64,000 nt of DNA from JBIOXB01 sp050732395 (GTDB taxonomy: Bacteria; Zhuqueibacterota; Zhuqueibacteria; Zhuqueibacterales; Zhuqueibacteraceae), in contig JBOHQX010000009.1 of assembly GCA_050732395.1 (NCBI GenBank), positions 15,479-79,478 on the forward strand. The letters are read 5' to 3'. The translations under genes and the position numbers were made by a program. Shown here piece after piece: positions 1 through 8,400 of the stretch (positions within the stretch are counted from its first letter, which is position 1; each line of letters begins with the position of its first letter). The notes below the pieces were generated by a model. It did not search any database. It was not told where the DNA came from and saw only the letters and a program-made list of their open reading frames with translations.

Positions 1-930
1 GATCAGCGCATGCCGCGCATGACCGGCATTCAGTTTTTGGAGCGCATCTTGCCGGAATTTCCCGACGCCATTCGCATGATTCTCACCGGCTTCAGCGACG
101 TCGAAGCGATTATCGGCGCCATTAACACGGGCCGGGTCTTTCGCTACATCACCAAGCCCTGGGATGAAACCGAGCTGCGCATGACCATCGAAAACGCCCG
201 GCAATTGTCCCATTTGAGCAAGAGCAACAAGAGCTTGCTGGCGACGCTGCAGAAAAAGGTTGAAGAGCAGGAAAAAACGCTGCGTTTGTTCATGAGATAC
301 GTACCCGAGCCGGTGGTGGCCAAGGCGTTGCTCTCCTCCGAGGAGGCCATGTTTGATGGCGAGGTGAAATTCATTGCAGTTTTATTTTGTGATATTCGCG
401 GCTTCACCCCGATGAGTGAAGCGCTTTCACCCAAAGAAGTCGTGGCTTTCCTGAATGACTATTACACCACCATGACCGAAGCAGTGAATCGCCATTCCGG
501 CACGGTCATTCAGTTTGTAGGCGACGAAGTGTTCGCGGCCTTTGGCGCGCCGCTCGCCACGGTGGACCATGAAAAGCATGCCGTGTACTGCGCCCTCGAG
601 ATGATGCAGAAACTTGAGACACTGAATCAAAAATACCGCGAACGACTGGGCCATGACATCAAGGTGGGCATCGGCATCAACGCGGGCGAAGTCGTGGCCG
701 GCAACGTCGGCTCGGAGGCCAGGATCGAGTATCATTTCACCGGCGACACGGTGAACACCGGCAAGCGCATCGAGATGATCACCAAGGACTTTCCGAACTC
801 GATTCTGGTTAGCCAATCGGTTTACGATAAAACTCGAGATTGGTTTGACATGAAGGAATTCGAACCGTTATTCGTCAAAGGCAAGAAAAACAAAGTTCAA
901 GTGTATCAAGTTTTGAGAACAATACTTTGA
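1..930 (+). CDS. Receiver-class III nucleotide cyclase, 5' partial
   Basis: The reading frame is open from base 1, so the true start lies before the window. The first ~75 residues are the second half of a CheY-like receiver: the phosphoacceptor region SDQRMPRMTG is cut at its first residue and the conserved KPW lysine follows. A short helical linker precedes a class III adenylate/guanylate cyclase domain (about residues 110-300). Metal-binding aspartates are visible in CDIRGFT and VGDEVFAAFG, and the transition-state Asn/Arg pair in GDTVNTGKRIE. The family makes cAMP (less often cGMP) from the nucleoside triphosphate in response to phosphorylation. Substrate choice cannot be fixed here, because the usual adenine-selecting lysine position reads Q (IQFVGDE). 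The protein is probably cytosolic; its partner kinase would be upstream. Confidence 0.9.
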   Translation, partial: DQRMPRMTGIQFLERILPEFPDAIRMILTGFSDVEAIIGAINTGRVFRYITKPWDETELRMTIENARQLSHLSKSNKSLLATLQKKVEEQEKTLRLFMRYVPEPVVAKALLSSEEAMFDGEVKFIAVLFCDIRGFTPMSEALSPKEVVAFLNDYYTTMTEAVNRHSGTVIQFVGDEVFAAFGAPLATVDHEKHAVYCALEMMQKLETLNQKYRERLGHDIKVGIGINAGEVVAGNVGSEARIEYHFTGDTVNTGKRIEMITKDFPNSILVSQSVYDKTRDWFDMKEFEPLFVKGKKNKVQVYQVLRTIL

Positions 931-1057
931 TTTCATCCGGGGGTTGCCTTGCGCACGCCGAGGGCATGGGCAGACAGTTCCCAACTAGTCATGCGTTCAC
1001 GCACACAACTCGTGACCAAAAGGCTTGCGCAGCCGTTGACAAAAAGAGGAAATATCC

Positions 1058-1411
1058 ATGAATGCTTCCCCGCAAGAGCAAAGATCGTTCAATGCCTTGA
1101 TTCCCGCGCTCGCTTTCATCGTGATCGGCGGAATCCTGTTGCTGCGGAATCTCGACGTGCTGGAGGTCGGCCACAATTGGTGGGCATTTTTCTTTTTGAT
1201 TCCGATTGCGAATAGTGTTGTAAACTTCCGGCGCCACCGGCAAGTGAGCCAAGGAAAGTTTTCAGCGGAGATGCGCAATACGCTCATCGGCTTGCTCTCC
1301 ATGTCGTTTATCATGTGCGTCTTTTTATTTGATTGGAACTGGGGCGCCATCTGGCCGGTGTTTTTGATCCTCGGCGGGTTGTCGATTTTATTGAGCTCGA
1401 AATTGGAATAG
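1058..1411 (+). CDS. Small membrane protein with LiaI/DUF5668-like segments
   Basis: A 117-residue protein with a GAGG ribosome binding site 8-12 bases before its ATG. Four hydrophobic stretches are visible: about residues 13-27, 39-52, 75-90 and 93-112. The pattern (IPALAFIVIGGILLLRNL, then WPVFLILGGLSILLSS) resembles the small membrane domain of LiaI/LiaF and DUF5668 proteins, which often accompany envelope-stress or cell-wall sensing genes. No catalytic motif is visible. It stands alone between the cyclase gene and a broken membrane gene, so the context gives no specific role. The existence of the gene is fairly sure; its function is unknown. Confidence 0.7.
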   Translation: MNASPQEQRSFNALIPALAFIVIGGILLLRNLDVLEVGHNWWAFFFLIPIANSVVNFRRHRQVSQGKFSAEMRNTLIGLLSMSFIMCVFLFDWNWGAIWPVFLILGGLSILLSSKLE

Positions 1412-1413
1412 CG

Positions 1414-1632
1414 GAATCAGATTTAATCAACAAAATGCAGGGCTTCGCCGCTTTCGCCGTCACCTTCACCGCGCTGATCGGCATCTGGTACTGCCAGTAC
1501 ATTTTTTTCCGGCGTTACAGCTTGCAGGACGGTTTTACTTTCGTGCTCAATGCGATTCTGCTGTTCGTCGTATTGTTTTATATGTATCCACAAGGAAGTG
1601 CAACCGTCAGCGTGACCACGATGGGCGAGTAG
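1414..1632 (+). pseudogene. Fragment of a TMEM175-like membrane protein
   Basis: This frame encodes an internal piece of a membrane protein: residues INKMQGFAAFAVTFTALIG, then a FFRRYSLQDGFTFVLNA segment and LLFVVLFYMYP. Prokaryotic TMEM175/DUF1211-type potassium channel homologues carry this pairing of a WY..FFRRY.L.D helix start with a LLFVVLFYVYP helix. In those proteins the segment follows at least one N-terminal helix and continues with more helices after YP. Here the frame emerges from the end of the preceding gene without a credible start, and the residues after YP (QGSATVSVTTMGE) are unlike the family. I read it as a gene remnant truncated at both ends. The alternative is a short real membrane protein starting at ATG 1435. 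Confidence 0.5.
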
Positions 1633-1674
1633 CCCAACAAGCTTATACTCAAACCCAGATTGCACTCTTCAGTC

Positions 1675-1760
1675 GTCCCTTCGGGACTCATACGAATCTT
1701 CTCTCTCATACCCCGCAATAAAACGCGGGGCTAGTATCGATTCATCCCTTCGGGACTTTT
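1675..1760. repeat. Three small GC hairpins in the gap 1633-2015
   Basis: Two hairpins with the same CCCTTCGGG core lie at 1675-1687 and 1745-1755. They flank a third with 6-bp CCCCGC/GCGGGG arms at 1711-1730. The last hairpin is followed by CTTTTT and could work as an intrinsic terminator on the plus strand. The rest of the gap holds the MITE-like element at 1813-1954 and no gene. Confidence 0.5.
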
Positions 1761-1812
1761 TAAGCCGAGGTCTGAGGATCGTCAAGGTTCGACTTAACGC
1801 TGTAGTAATAGT

Positions 1813-1954
1813 TTGACAATGTTAAGTTGAATTCGCGCCATCTCAATCTGTCATGCTGTAAGCATCTTCCCTAGGTTTTGGTGCAGCCCTCTTGGGAAGA
1901 TTACTGCGGAATGACAGGGAATGGGTGCTTTGAGGGCTAACTTAACATTGTCAA
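1813..1954. mobile_element. MITE-like element, copy A
   Basis: A 142-bp non-coding segment bounded by perfect 16-bp terminal inverted repeats, TTGACAATGTTAAGTT at 1813-1828 and its complement at 1939-1954. The interior is itself largely palindromic: a CTGTCAT...ATCTTCCC arm pairs with a GGGAAGAT...ATGACAG arm around a CTAGG centre. A second copy with the same interior and related ends lies at 30415-30553. No transposase is present, so movement would have to be in trans. No target-site duplication is obvious. Confidence 0.75.
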
Positions 1955-2015
1955 GATAGTTACACGAGATTCAACATTCTTAGTATCTTGGTGGGTTAAA
2001 AATCTTTGCTTGGTC

Positions 2016-3098
2016 ATGCCCAACTTATCAACAAATCCCACCGATCATTCTTGGCCGCGTGCGCTTTTCATTGGTTGGCTCGGATGGACGGCTTATGCCG
2101 CCTTATATGCTGCGATTCTAAGTTTGCAATCCGGCGTATTCTTTCCCTTTTCGCTTTCCGGTTCATTGTTGTCCCATTACCTCATGGCGCTGTACAGCAT
2201 ACCGGTCTGGTTCCTCACGACGCGGGTGCTCGTCAAGCTGCGCAGGCCTGTGCAGTTGCTCGTCCATTTGTTTGGCGCTTTTGCATACGCCTTCACCTGG
2301 CATAGGAGCTTTCTGGAATTGTTTCGTTTTCTCTTCGGAGAAGCAGTGTGGCAGCAAGCGAAGTTGTTCGAGATCAAGTATTGGCTGATGCACGAAGCGA
2401 TGATGGTCTATAGTGTATTCGTCGGTCTATTTTACGTGCGGCGTTATCAACAACAACTGCTGGCGCAAGAGCGGCAAGAAGCGGAGTTGCGCCTGCACAC
2501 CAAACAGATGGAGTTGGCGGTGTTGAAAGGCCAGCTCAACCCGCATTTTTTGTTCAACACGCTGAACTCGATCAACGCCTTGGTGGGCAGCGATCCCGAA
2601 GGCGCGCGGCAGGTGCTGGCACGATTGGCAGAGGTTTTGCGCTACTCGTTGGATAGCGATCGCAAATCCCTGGTGTTGCTCTCGGAGGAATTGCGTTTCG
2701 TGGAAACTTATTTGGAAATAGAAAAAACTCGCTTCGGCCGCAGGCTGCAGGTGAAAATGGAAATCGAAGACTCGACGCGGCCGCTGCTGGTGCCGCCGAT
2801 GATTTTGCAGCCGCTGGTGGAAAATGCCGTCAAGCACGGTATTGCGCCGAAAGAAGAAGGCGGAGAAGTAGTGCTGCGCATCATGCACGTGAATGGGAAC
2901 GTTGAGATCGAAGTGAATGACAACGGAGTGGGCGCAACCCACGGCAAAATGCAGGAATGGCTCCAAAGCGGCACCGGCTTGCACAATACCGACCTGCGCT
3001 TGCGCAAAATGTTTGGCGACGAGGCCGGCTTGCAAATCAGTAACGGCGCTACGGGATTTCAAGTCAAGTTTCGAATTCCGGTGGTTGAGGAACCGTAG
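2016..3098 (+). CDS. LytS-type sensor histidine kinase
   Basis: A 360-residue membrane kinase. Four hydrophobic segments occupy roughly residues 14-36, 42-68, 78-94 and 124-142. A short coiled coil follows, then a His_kinase (PF06580) domain whose phosphoacceptor is H177 in NPHFLFNTLN. The C-terminal HATPase_c domain shows its N box (LQPLVENAVKHG) and G1 box (NDNGVG). Kinases of this class phosphorylate LytTR-type regulators, and exactly such a regulator follows at 3191. I chose ATG 2016 over the in-frame TTG at 2010. The gene starts about 60 bases after a MITE-like element, whose insertion may have replaced or moved the original promoter. Confidence 0.93.
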   Translation: MPNLSTNPTDHSWPRALFIGWLGWTAYAALYAAILSLQSGVFFPFSLSGSLLSHYLMALYSIPVWFLTTRVLVKLRRPVQLLVHLFGAFAYAFTWHRSFLELFRFLFGEAVWQQAKLFEIKYWLMHEAMMVYSVFVGLFYVRRYQQQLLAQERQEAELRLHTKQMELAVLKGQLNPHFLFNTLNSINALVGSDPEGARQVLARLAEVLRYSLDSDRKSLVLLSEELRFVETYLEIEKTRFGRRLQVKMEIEDSTRPLLVPPMILQPLVENAVKHGIAPKEEGGEVVLRIMHVNGNVEIEVNDNGVGATHGKMQEWLQSGTGLHNTDLRLRKMFGDEAGLQISNGATGFQVKFRIPVVEEP

Positions 3099-3099
3099 T

Positions 3100-3174
3100 C
3101 AGTATTCAGTCATCAGTATTCAGTCATCAGTTTTCAGTAGTCAGTGTTCAAATCTGACTACTGAAAACTGAGAG
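3100..3174. repeat. Heptamer inverted array, CAGTNNT family
   Basis: Seven consecutive heptamers of consensus CAGTNNT (3100-3148) are followed, after a 5-base gap, by three complementary heptamers CTGANNA (3154-3174). The last units form a perfect 17-bp inverted repeat, 3128-3144 with 3154-3170. The array begins one base after the kinase stop codon and ends 16 bases before the regulator start, so kinase-regulator mRNA would carry the hairpin. The same family recurs at 6227-6310. Confidence 0.9.
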
Positions 3175-3190
3175 CCGAACGAAGCTCCCT

Positions 3191-3937
3191 ATGCGAATAA
3201 AAGCCATCCTAATCGACGACGAGCCACTGGCGCGGCAGGTGATGCGCGAGTTTCTGCAGGCTTTTCCGCAAATCGAAATCATCATCGAATGCGAAAACGG
3301 CCGGCAGGCGGTCGCGGCGATTAATCGGCACAAGCCGGATTTGATTTTCCTAGATGTGCAAATGCCGGTACTCAGTGGCTTCGAAGTGCTGGAGCATGTC
3401 GAACACATTCCGGCCGTCATCTTTTGCACCGCTTACGATGAATTTGCGATCCGTGCGTTCGAGGTGAATGCGGTAGATTATTTGTTGAAGCCTTATGATC
3501 GCCAGCGTTTTGCGCTTGCGGTGCAGCGCGCCCTCGAGCGCCGCGCCGGCGCCAATGCAGAGTTGGAAAGGCTGCTGCGGCTCCTGCAGCATGCCCAAAA
3601 GCCGGAAGCATTTGCCGACCGCCTATTGATCCGTGGCGGCGACCGCATTGTTCCCATGCACGTGGCAGAGATCGAATGGATCGAAGCGGCAGATGACTAC
3701 ACCATTTTGCACGCGGGTCATGCCAGACACCTTTGCAGCGGTGGCCTGGGAGAACTCGAAAATCGACTGAACCCGCAGCAGTTCATGCGCGTGCATCGCT
3801 CGGCCATTATCAATCTGACTCGTATCAAGCATTTGGAAAAGGACGGGGAGGGCGGGATGCTCGCCACCATGACGAACGGGGAGCAAGTGAAAATCAGCCG
3901 GCGCTACGCGGCTAGTGTGCGCAGGATAACGGTGTGA
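3191..3937 (+). CDS. LytTR-family response regulator
   Basis: A 248-residue regulator. The N-terminal receiver (residues 3-120) has the acidic pair DDE, the phosphoacceptor D55 in DLIFLDVQMP and the conserved K in LLKPYD. The C-terminal LytTR DNA-binding domain (about 145-245) shows IEWIEAADDYTILH, FMRVHRSAIINL and VKISRRY, all typical of AlgR/LytR-type regulators. It is the cognate partner of the LytS-type kinase just upstream, from which it is separated only by a heptamer hairpin. Its targets cannot be inferred from the window. The ATG at 3191 gives the expected family N-terminus. Confidence 0.94.
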   Translation: MRIKAILIDDEPLARQVMREFLQAFPQIEIIIECENGRQAVAAINRHKPDLIFLDVQMPVLSGFEVLEHVEHIPAVIFCTAYDEFAIRAFEVNAVDYLLKPYDRQRFALAVQRALERRAGANAELERLLRLLQHAQKPEAFADRLLIRGGDRIVPMHVAEIEWIEAADDYTILHAGHARHLCSGGLGELENRLNPQQFMRVHRSAIINLTRIKHLEKDGEGGMLATMTNGEQVKISRRYAASVRRITV

Positions 3938-3983
3938 AAGCAGCGCGGCGAGCCAGAAGCTGGTTGGCTGTTCTTGCCATCGC

Positions 3984-4514
3984 CTATTTTGTCAAATACG
4001 CAAGCGCTGAGATCATCGGCAGGTAGGATAAAGTGTAGACGCTGGTCGAGTGATTGGAAGGTGGATCGAAGAGGCGATTGTGGGGAGCCGGGGGAGTCGC
4101 TTCGAGCGCCGTATAAATCAGCCTTTTTAGGTATTGAATCTCGAACGGTTTCTCCAAATAATACGGCGTGCGCGCGGTGATGCGCATTTGCATTTCTTCT
4201 GAGCCGTATGCTGTCATAATGATCACTTTGGTGCGCGGGTAGTTGAATCTGATCTCCTCCAGGAGTTGAAGCCCGTCACGGCCGGGCATGCGCACGTCCG
4301 AAACCACCACGTCCACGGGACGTTGAGACAAGACCGCTAGCGCTGAATCGCCGTCCTGCACGCAAATGATTTCCAGCTTCTCATCCGTCTTTGCCAGCGT
4401 TTTGGAGATACTCCAAATCAAATCTTCTTCATCGTCGACAATTAGAATGCTTTTTTTGTGAAGTTCAGCCACCTCCTGCGACGAGGTTTTTAGAAAAGAA
4501 TCCGTCCTGTTCAT
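3984..4514 (-). CDS. Stand-alone response regulator receiver
   Basis: A 176-residue protein with one CheY-like receiver (about residues 20-142): acidic pocket VDDEED, phosphoacceptor D73 in VVVSDVRMPG, T/K residues in MTAYG and LEKPFE. The ~35-residue tail is rich in Pro, Ser and Leu and contains no recognisable output domain, so it may act through protein contact. It is the last gene of the minus-strand signalling block. A consensus sigma-54 promoter lies 83 bases upstream of its start, and the gene upstream encodes an NtrC-type activator, so sigma-54 control by that activator is a reasonable inference. Confidence 0.9.
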   Translation of the reverse strand: MNRTDSFLKTSSQEVAELHKKSILIVDDEEDLIWSISKTLAKTDEKLEIICVQDGDSALAVLSQRPVDVVVSDVRMPGRDGLQLLEEIRFNYPRTKVIIMTAYGSEEMQMRITARTPYYLEKPFEIQYLKRLIYTALEATPPAPHNRLFDPPSNHSTSVYTLSYLPMISALAYLTK

Positions 4515-4596
4515 CGTTTTGCCCGTTTAAAATATTCTCACTTCACAGCCTGAATGAATGCCGGTGACACCCGTGCAACGAATTGCCAGTATGAAA

Positions 4597-4612
4597 CGCA
4601 AAGGTTGTGCCA
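4597..4612 (-). promoter_or_regulatory. Sigma-54 (-24/-12) promoter
   Basis: Read on the minus strand the site is TGGCACAACCTTTGCG, matching the consensus TGGCAC-N5-TTGC with GG and GC correctly 10 bases apart. It lies in the 286-base gap 4515-4800, about 83 bases before the receiver gene at 4514. No gene is visible in the rest of this gap, and I could not pick out a clear upstream activator site. Confidence 0.7.
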
Positions 4613-4800
4613 TTGCCGGCCTGACGCTGTCGCCACCTCCCTTAGCACATTTCTGTATGAATTTTATTTCAATGAAAATCTTGCGATTGCGGCAGGATGT
4701 GAAAGTTTCTTAACAAAAATGTCTTTATTGGAAACTTTCGATTTGCGTGACTGGCGAGGTTGGAATTCGCACAGCGAATTGAACGATTTCCGGCCAGAAA

Positions 4801-6195
4801 TCAGCCTGGAATATTGTAGACTTTCATTTTCTCGCGTAAGGTTGAACGCGAAATGTTGAGCGCACGCGCCGTTTGGGATTTGTTGCCCTTGTATTTCGCC
4901 AGCACGTTGTGGATGTGTATTTTTTCCATATCCTCCAACGACAGGCAATCATTGTTCGAGGCGGCCTCGGCCGGCATCGGCGAGGCCAGGAGGACGGAAT
5001 TTCGACTTTGTTCATCGCGCAATTCCATTGGCAGATGTTCGGGCTCGAGCACGGGTCCTTGACACAAGATGATGGCACGCTCGATAACATTCTTCAATTC
5101 GCGTACATTGCCCGGCCAGCGATATTCTCCCAGCAATCCTTCGGCTTCCGCGGAAAGGCCGGAGATGCTCTTATTGAACTCGCGATTGTTTTTTTCGATG
5201 AAAAGCTTGGCGAGCGGAATGATGTCTTCCGTGCGGTCGCGCAGCGGCGGCAAGACGATGACCATGACTTTCAGGCGATAATACAAATCTTCGCGGAAGC
5301 CACCTTCCTTCACCATCACACCCAAATCACGATTTGTGGCAGCGACCATGCGCATATCGATTTGGATATCCGTCGTGCCACCGATACGCCGGAAGGATTG
5401 GGTCTCCAAAACGCGCAACAATTTCGGCTGCAGCGAAAGACGCATGCTCGAAATCTCATCGAGAAAAATGGTGCCGGTATCCGCCAGCTCGAACATGCCT
5501 TTTTTGAGCGCCTTGGCGTCCGTGAAAGCGCCTCTCTCATGCCCGAACAGCTCCGATTCCAGGAGATTCTCCGGAATCGCGCCGCAATTGATCGGCACAA
5601 AGGGCTTATCACGGCGCGAGCTCCATTGGTGAATCGTATTGGCCACCAATTCTTTGCCGGTGCCGCTTTCGCCCTGAATCAACACCGAGGTGCGCGGCGT
5701 CTCGCTCACCACCTTGATCAATTGCTTGACTTCCTGCATGCCCTTACTATCGCCAAACAATTCGGTTTCTGGAAACTTGCCGCGCTGCTGTTGCTTGAGG
5801 CGAGAGACTTCGCGTTTCAAACCGACGGTCTCGAGCGCTTTCGCAACCACAAGTTTTACTTCGTCCAACTCAAAGGGTTTGGTCAAATAATCAAACGCGC
5901 CGACTTTCATGGCCTCCACTGCGGGTCTGGGATCGTTGGTCAGCGCCGTCATCATGATGACCATGATTTCAGGATCGATCTCTTTGGCGAATTCCAGCAC
6001 TTTGATGCCGAGCATATCCGGCAGGCGCAAGTCCAGCATGACAAGATCGATAGGCGAGCTTTGCAGAATCTTTTGTGCATCGGCCCCGGCAAGAGCCGTC
6101 ATCACTTTATGGCCACTTTTACGAAAAACTTCCGCCAAAGTCTGGCACAAGTCTGCGTTATCTTCTACGATCAGTATTCTGGCTGAATCGATCAC
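4801..6195 (-). CDS. NtrC-family sigma-54-dependent response regulator
   Basis: A 464-residue activator with the classic three domains. The receiver (3-120) has phosphoacceptor D55 in LVMLDLRLPD. The AAA+ sigma-54 interaction domain (about 145-380) carries Walker A GESGTGKE at 175-182, the sigma-contacting loop as GAFTDA at 222-227 (usual GAFTGA, a common variant), Walker B GTIFLDE, and RWPGNVRELKN. A Fis-type helix-turn-helix closes the protein (NKSQTARALNISRSTLREKM). It activates RNA polymerase carrying sigma-54 when phosphorylated. It sits between two kinase genes and a receiver gene that has a sigma-54 promoter, so it probably controls at least that gene. Confidence 0.96.
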   Translation of the reverse strand: MIDSARILIVEDNADLCQTLAEVFRKSGHKVMTALAGADAQKILQSSPIDLVMLDLRLPDMLGIKVLEFAKEIDPEIMVIMMTALTNDPRPAVEAMKVGAFDYLTKPFELDEVKLVVAKALETVGLKREVSRLKQQQRGKFPETELFGDSKGMQEVKQLIKVVSETPRTSVLIQGESGTGKELVANTIHQWSSRRDKPFVPINCGAIPENLLESELFGHERGAFTDAKALKKGMFELADTGTIFLDEISSMRLSLQPKLLRVLETQSFRRIGGTTDIQIDMRMVAATNRDLGVMVKEGGFREDLYYRLKVMVIVLPPLRDRTEDIIPLAKLFIEKNNREFNKSISGLSAEAEGLLGEYRWPGNVRELKNVIERAIILCQGPVLEPEHLPMELRDEQSRNSVLLASPMPAEAASNNDCLSLEDMEKIHIHNVLAKYKGNKSQTARALNISRSTLREKMKVYNIPG

Positions 6196-6226
6196 GTTGA
6201 GTCTCCGAATGATGTGAAGCAGTGGT

Positions 6227-6310
6227 CGGTGTTCAGTAATCAGTGATCAGTGTTCTACCGTTGCGTTACTGCTTACTGAACACTGAACACTGATTACTGA
6301 ATACTGGTTA
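6227..6310. repeat. Heptamer inverted array touching a kinase stop codon
   Basis: Heptamers of consensus CAGTNNT (6234-6254, with a degenerate unit at 6227) face six in-register complementary heptamers, CTGNNNA (6269-6310). The segments 6232-6255 and 6278-6301 are complementary at 23 of 24 positions. The final unit includes bases 6308-6310, which are the stop codon of the minus-strand kinase gene. The unit family is the same as at 3100-3174. Confidence 0.9.
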
Positions 6311-8212
6311 TTCCTCCACCGGCAGCAGCAACCGGAACGTCGTACCTTTACCCAGCTCACTATCCACTTGAATATTGCCGCGATGTTCATCGACGATGCG
6401 ATAAACAATCGACAAACCCAGGCCCGATCCTTGCGGCTTGGTTGTAAAAAAAGGATCGAAGATCGCCTGCAAATTCTCCAGCAAAATGCCTTCGCCGGTG
6501 TCGCTCACGCGCACTTCAGCGTAAGGCATGAGCCGGTTGGTATCGACGTATCTTTTGCCACGCCGGTCGACGCGCTGGACGACGGTGGAGATGGGGCGCG
6601 CCATCAGCGTCAAGCTGCCGCCGCCGGGCATCGCATCGATGGCGTTCAGAAACAGATTGATGAATACCTGCTGAATTTGGTGAAAATCGACGTGGATGAG
6701 CGCCAGATCGTGCGCATAGCTTTCTTCGAACTGCACATTGGCTCTTTCGAAGCGCTGCACCATCAGGCCTTTGACTTCGTTGATGATGTCTTGCAGCCGG
6801 CAGGGCCGGCGTACGGGCGACTGCGGCCGCGCGTAAGAGAACAGCGTGCGCAGCAGATCGTCCATGCGATTCACTTGCCGGATGATGCGCGCGACGTATT
6901 CGCGCTTGGCGTCGCCGGCGTCGAGATCTTCTTCCAGCGTTTGCGCCACGGTCTTGATGCCCGCCAGTGGATTGCGAATTTCATGTGCGATGCCGCTGGC
7001 CAGAACACCCAGTGAAGCCAGCCGGTCCATACGCAGGACTTCGGCCTGCATGTGTTTGATCAGTGAAATATCGCGGAAAGAAATGATCATGCCCACGCGC
7101 TGATCGCGATTTTCAAGGCGTGAGGTTACGGTGAAGCCGACGTGAATGCGTTTGCCGTCTTTGCGGGTCCATTCCATTTCGCGGTGGAGCGGCATGGATT
7201 CTACGGCCGGCGTCCCGTCGTCGGCCAGGAGCAGACTGGCCGCTTCCTCCGCCGGAAAGAACTTTTCCAGATTGCTGCCAATCACCTCCTCGGCGTACCA
7301 GCCCAGAATTTCCTCCGCACCGCGATTGAATGAAGTAATGCGGCGCTCCAAATCGAGGGTGATCAGTCCCGAGCCGATGCTCTGAATGATGCTCTCGTTG
7401 AAGTTTTTCAGCTCGGTGATTTCCTGCTCGAGCTTTTTGCGTTGCGTGACGTCGCGCGCGATTCCCACACAGCCAACCACCTCGCCATGTTCGAGGATCG
7501 GATTCATGTTGGTCGACAGGCTCAGCATCTTGCCATTTTGTGTTTGCACCCGCATTTCGAATATGCGCGATTTGCCTTTCAGGGTGTTCTGAAAGTTGAT
7601 CTCGACGTGCTGGCGATCTTCCGGTATCACCATGTCAAGCAAGGCGCGATCCTTCCATACTTCACGCAAATGGCCGGTCAACACCGTCAAGCGGCGATTG
7701 ATGAACACGAATTGCCCGTGCGTGTTAAGGGTGAAAATCCAGTCGCTGGCGTTTTCGATGAGGTCTTGATATTTGTACTCCGTGAGCTTGATGCGCTGCT
7801 CGAGCTCACGATTGCGCAGCCGCAGATCGTGCAGCGCGAACACGTTTTCGATGACGTTGATGAGCTCGTGACTGGCGAAGGGCTTTTCGAGATACATCCG
7901 CAGCCCCAATTGAAACAGGCGGGCTTGATTGACTTCCTGGCGCAACCTCGCCGCGGACAGCATGACGATGGGCGTGTCACTGGCCGTTTTGTATTCCGGA
8001 TTGGTGACCAGTTCCTGCAGCATTTCCGCGCCGTTCATGCCGGGCATGAGATAGTCCAGCAGAATCAAATGCGGCCGCCGCGCCACGATGGTGCGCAAGC
8101 CTTCTTCTCCGGAAGCGGCTTCCAGAAAATCATAGCCGTTAGTGAAGAGAATTTTACGAATGATTTCGCGCTGATCGGCGTCGTCGTCGATCAACAAAAT
8201 AGTTTTACGCAC
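6308..8212 (-). CDS. Receiver-PAS-PAS sensor histidine kinase
   Basis: A 634-residue soluble kinase with an N-terminal receiver (3-125, phosphoacceptor D53 in LILLDYLMPGMNG), two PAS domains (about 144-262 and 272-388), HisKA with H410 in ASGIAHEIRNPL, and HATPase_c (NLFLNAIDAMP, VSDTGEGI, GSGLGLSIVYRIVDEH). No membrane segment is visible, so it senses intracellular cues or takes phosphate from another kinase through its own receiver. The HisKA/HATPase type is the one that commonly pairs with NtrC regulators, and the NtrC gene is directly downstream. The stop codon lies inside a heptamer repeat array. The start is the ATG giving MRKTILLIDDD, the usual receiver start. Confidence 0.94.
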   Translation of the reverse strand: MRKTILLIDDDADQREIIRKILFTNGYDFLEAASGEEGLRTIVARRPHLILLDYLMPGMNGAEMLQELVTNPEYKTASDTPIVMLSAARLRQEVNQARLFQLGLRMYLEKPFASHELINVIENVFALHDLRLRNRELEQRIKLTEYKYQDLIENASDWIFTLNTHGQFVFINRRLTVLTGHLREVWKDRALLDMVIPEDRQHVEINFQNTLKGKSRIFEMRVQTQNGKMLSLSTNMNPILEHGEVVGCVGIARDVTQRKKLEQEITELKNFNESIIQSIGSGLITLDLERRITSFNRGAEEILGWYAEEVIGSNLEKFFPAEEAASLLLADDGTPAVESMPLHREMEWTRKDGKRIHVGFTVTSRLENRDQRVGMIISFRDISLIKHMQAEVLRMDRLASLGVLASGIAHEIRNPLAGIKTVAQTLEEDLDAGDAKREYVARIIRQVNRMDDLLRTLFSYARPQSPVRRPCRLQDIINEVKGLMVQRFERANVQFEESYAHDLALIHVDFHQIQQVFINLFLNAIDAMPGGGSLTLMARPISTVVQRVDRRGKRYVDTNRLMPYAEVRVSDTGEGILLENLQAIFDPFFTTKPQGSGLGLSIVYRIVDEHRGNIQVDSELGKGTTFRLLLPVEE

Positions 8213-8400
8213 GCGCCGTCACTCCGGAGGTTCGGCTCACGAACGGAAAAATGTGCGAACGTGAATCACGTCGTTCCTGCCCCGAACGCCGGGAGGAATC
8301 TCCTTGATTCTTGGAAAATGTACAGGGCGGCTCGAGAGCGCACCGCCCGCGCGGGGGTGCCAGGTAGCTCGTCAAAGGTGCCGGTAATACTGAAGGGGCG

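Noticed and set aside
949..1215. An 88-codon frame overlapping the start of the small membrane gene
   Set aside because: Arg-rich translation with no domain; the other frame has a ribosome site and transmembrane pattern.
4873..6186. A 437-codon plus-strand open frame opposite the NtrC gene
   Set aside because: It is antisense to a gene with all family motifs; long antisense frames are expected in GC-rich codons, and its translation has no domain or start signal.
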